Assembly: GCF_900113045.1 (NCBI RefSeq)
Contig: NZ_FONY01000020.1
Location: 1 to 64,000, forward strand
From: Thermoflexibacter ruber
GTDB taxonomy: Bacteria; Bacteroidota; Bacteroidia; Cytophagales; Thermoflexibacteraceae
DNA length: 64,000 nucleotides
Direction: 5' to 3'
Under the pieces are notes generated by a model that saw only the letters and a program-made list of their open reading frames with translations, had not been told where the DNA came from and did not search any database. Shown one piece after another: positions 61,946-64,000 of the stretch. Position 1 is the first letter of the stretch, and the number at the start of each line of letters is the position of its first letter. Position numbers and translations under genes: made by a program.

Positions 61946-63886
61946 ATGAAACTATCTATACATCAAATATATTGGCTTTTATTTTTGCAAATAATTAGTT
62001 TACAGTTATTTGCACAAGACCTCCATACTACTTCTAAAAAAGCCATCAGATACTATGAAGATTCAAAGGAATTTTACCAAAAGGGAGATTTAGTCAAATC
62101 TGCTGAACTCTTGCTGAAGGCAATAGAGATTGATAATAATTTTGTAGAGGCTCACTTCGTTTTGGGAAATGCTTTCAAGCTACTTTCCAAAGACAGTCCC
62201 AATGCGGCAGAAAAGTATGAGTACCACTATCGCAAGTGCTTAGAAATTGCTCCACGAGATAGAAAATTAGCCCCTGTTTACTTCGAGGTGGCTCAATTGG
62301 ATTTTCAAAAAGGAGATTACAAAGAAGCAAAAGAAAAGTGCAATATTTTTTTAAGTCTTACTCCTGTAAACAGTTCGCAGACGATTTTGGCACGCAAGAT
62401 TATTGCTAATTGTGAGTATGCAGAAAAAGGAATGCAAAATCCTGTCAATTTTAAACCAAAGGAAGTTAGCCCGATTATTAACTCTTATAAATTACAATAC
62501 TTTCCTGTGCTTTCAGCTGACCAGCAAATGATGATTTTTACGGCACGCAAAGGGAATGACCGCAAAAGCGATGAGGATATGTATGTGAGCAAAAAAGAGC
62601 ATGACGAATGGACAAAGCCAGAGAATATCAAAGAACTAAATACAGAGTTTAATGAAGGAACTTGCACTATTTCTGCTGATGGGAAAGTACTAATTTTTAC
62701 GGTTTGTGAAGGTTCAGAAAAAAGGAAAGTGTTTGGAAGTTGCGATTTATTTGTAAGCTACAATGTAGGGGGAAAGTGGCAAGAACCTCAAAACATGGGA
62801 CCCAATGTCAATTCACGTTACTGGGACACGCAACCTTCTCTTTCTGCCGATGGGCGAACCTTGTACTTTATTTCAGAACGTCCAGGTGGACTTGGTGGGT
62901 ACGATATTTGGAGAAGTAGGAGAGGAGAAGACGGTATTTGGGGGAGAGCAGAAAATCTCAGAGCAGTAAATACGCGCTTTAATGAATTAGCTCCTTTTAT
63001 TCACGTAAACGGAACAACCTTGTTTTTTAGCTCTGATGGCTACCAAAACTATGGAGGTTACGACCTTTTCCGTACAGAATTTAAAAACGGGAGATGGCAA
63101 CCCCCTGCTAACTTAGGCTATCCTATCAATGACTACCGCAATCAAATGGGTTTGTTTATCACTGCCGACGGACGAACTGCCTATTATTCTCACGAAGAAA
63201 CTAAAGGCAACCTTATTTTGTCAAGTAAGATTTATAGCTTTGAAGTGCCAGAGGAGATGCGTCCTACAGTAGCAAGTAATTACGTCAAAGGTACAGTTTA
63301 CGATGCCAAGACAAAGCAAAAGTTAGAGGCAAAAATAGACCTTTTTAATTTAGCTAATGATAGTATAGAATCTACGGTAAAGTCTGATGCTCAGAACGGG
63401 GATTACTTGATAGTGTTAAATAAAGGCTCAGAATACGCCCTTTATGTGAACAAAGAAGGCTATCTTTTCCAAAGTCTATCCTTCAATTACAGCGAAAAAG
63501 ACGGCAAAGATGTAATCATTGATATTTACTTAGAGCCTATCGTGAGTGGTTCAAAAATCACGCTAAACAATATCTTTTTTGAAACAGCCAAGTGGGACTT
63601 ACAAGAAAAATCCAAAACAGAACTGAATCGCATTTTAAAGTTTATGAAAGAAAATCCTGCAGTAAAAATAGAAATTAGCGGACATACTGACGATGTAGGC
63701 TCTGATGCAGCGAATTTAGACCTTTCTAAAAAGAGGGCGCAGTCCGTAGTAGATTACTTGACTAAGGCAGGCATTAATGCAAGTCGATTGCTCTCAAAAG
63801 GCTATGGAGAAACACAGCCCCTTATTCCAAATACCTCTGACGAAAATAGGGCTATGAACCGCCGAATAGAATTTAAGATATTGTGA
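61946..63886 (+). CDS. PorE-like TPR / PD40 propeller / OmpA-family protein (type IX secretion)
   Basis: 646 residues. Signal peptide (ending LFAQ), TPR repeats (about 30-150; SAELLLKAIEIDNNFVEAHFVLGNAF), WD40-like PD40 repeats (about 175-420; FTARKGNDRKSDEDMYVSKKEHDEWTKPENIKELN, LYFISERPGGLGGYDIWRSR), a CarboxypepD-like beta domain (about 445-535; YVKGTVYDAKTKQKLEAKIDL), and an OmpA peptidoglycan-binding domain (about 540-646; ISGHTDDVGSDAANLDLSKKRAQSVVDYL). This is the domain order of PorE, which anchors type IX secretion to peptidoglycan. Related paralogues exist in the phylum, so a general OmpA-envelope role is the alternative. Confidence 0.85.
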   Translation: MKLSIHQIYWLLFLQIISLQLFAQDLHTTSKKAIRYYEDSKEFYQKGDLVKSAELLLKAIEIDNNFVEAHFVLGNAFKLLSKDSPNAAEKYEYHYRKCLEIAPRDRKLAPVYFEVAQLDFQKGDYKEAKEKCNIFLSLTPVNSSQTILARKIIANCEYAEKGMQNPVNFKPKEVSPIINSYKLQYFPVLSADQQMMIFTARKGNDRKSDEDMYVSKKEHDEWTKPENIKELNTEFNEGTCTISADGKVLIFTVCEGSEKRKVFGSCDLFVSYNVGGKWQEPQNMGPNVNSRYWDTQPSLSADGRTLYFISERPGGLGGYDIWRSRRGEDGIWGRAENLRAVNTRFNELAPFIHVNGTTLFFSSDGYQNYGGYDLFRTEFKNGRWQPPANLGYPINDYRNQMGLFITADGRTAYYSHEETKGNLILSSKIYSFEVPEEMRPTVASNYVKGTVYDAKTKQKLEAKIDLFNLANDSIESTVKSDAQNGDYLIVLNKGSEYALYVNKEGYLFQSLSFNYSEKDGKDVIIDIYLEPIVSGSKITLNNIFFETAKWDLQEKSKTELNRILKFMKENPAVKIEISGHTDDVGSDAANLDLSKKRAQSVVDYLTKAGINASRLLSKGYGETQPLIPNTSDENRAMNRRIEFKIL

Positions 63887-63907
63887 GCTTGCAAACGGCT
63901 TTTTTCT

Positions 63908-63915
63908 TACCTTTG
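63908..63915 (+). promoter_or_regulatory. Likely -7 box of the gltX promoter
   Basis: TACCTTTG fits the TAnnTTTG consensus. The nearest -33-like CTTG (63888-63891) has a short spacing of 16 bases. The gltX start is 37 bases downstream. Confidence 0.4.
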
Positions 63916-63952
63916 CGAAAAAATTACAGCAAAAGAGAAAATCAGAACGATA

Positions 63953-64000
63953 ATGGACAAAAAAGTCAGAGTGCGTTTTGCTCCCAGCCCCACAGGCGGA
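63953..64000 (+). CDS. gltX: Glutamyl-tRNA synthetase, 5' end only
   Basis: The window ends after 16 codons: MDKKVRVRFAPSPTGG. The FAPSPTGG stretch is the start of the class I synthetase active-site region of GluRS, just before the HIGH-like motif. The rest lies outside. Charges tRNA-Glu with glutamate in the cytosol. The match is short but highly characteristic; a GlnRS would start differently at this position. Confidence 0.85.
   Translation, partial: MDKKVRVRFAPSPTGG

Overview
The window is AT-rich DNA from a member of the Bacteroidota, most likely a Cytophagales-type bacterium. The evidence is: several promoters of the Bacteroidota kind (-33 TTTG, -7 TAnnTTTG) upstream of pyrH, btuB, tRNA-Phe and a Lon-domain gene; a PorE-like TPR/propeller/OmpA protein of type IX secretion; a BtuB/BtuG-type vitamin B12 uptake pair; RprY-type response regulators; and a split HipA N-terminal domain gene. 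It reads as a chromosome, with housekeeping genes (pyrH, frr, tatC, recF, nadE, yidC, purN, gltX, tRNA-Phe) scattered among accessory loci. No rRNA, CRISPR array or prophage was seen.

Layout. 1-2.1 kb: the right end of an IS982-type element abuts an M1 aminopeptidase that has lost its N-terminal third. 2.5-4.4 kb: pyrH, frr and a DUF423 gene. 4.4-7.6 kb (minus strand): a cobalamin riboswitch with its own promoter drives a TonB-dependent receptor and a BtuG-like propeller lipoprotein. 7.7-12.7 kb: FkbM-like methyltransferase, tatC, nucleotidyltransferase, orphan response regulator, secreted sulfatase. 12.9-15.6 kb: STAS protein, RsbW-like ATPase, AhpD-like protein and GAF histidine kinase in one direction, probably a stress-signalling unit. 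15.6-31.6 kb: SCO copper chaperone, secreted Zn phospholipase/nuclease-like protein, ftcD, a second histidine kinase, thioesterase, recF, secreted EEP phosphohydrolase, a lipoprotein, an exported TPR-CHAT protease-like protein, nadE, a LON-domain protein and a class A beta-lactamase-like serine hydrolase. A frameshifted HipA N-domain remnant follows.

32.2-40.5 kb is the most distinctive region. It is a minus-strand sulfur locus holding an OprD-like porin, a TsdA-like dihaem thiosulfate dehydrogenase, a split YeeE/YedE thiosulfate importer, a persulfide dioxygenase-rhodanese fusion, an MFS transporter, a TauE/SafE exporter and a cysteine-rich ArsR regulator. Its gaps carry a family of 26-bp palindromes, and arsR is flanked by two related ArsR-type dyads. 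Together these suggest uptake, oxidation and disposal of reduced sulfur under ArsR control.

40.6-45.9 kb: patatin, a MITE-like fold-back element, tRNA-Phe, M20 dipeptidase, RidA, glycosyltransferase 9 and rhomboid. 46-55.3 kb (minus): a two-component system followed by mgtC-like, czcB, czcA, czcC-like and an outer-membrane barrel gene. Between the kinase and the efflux genes lie four 11-bp direct repeats next to a -7 box that lacks a -33 partner, which looks like an activator site. 55.7-64 kb: yidC, UbiA prenyltransferase, purN, mnmD, an overlapping trio (small protein, DUF3592, dihaem peroxidase), the PorE-like gene, and the start of gltX.
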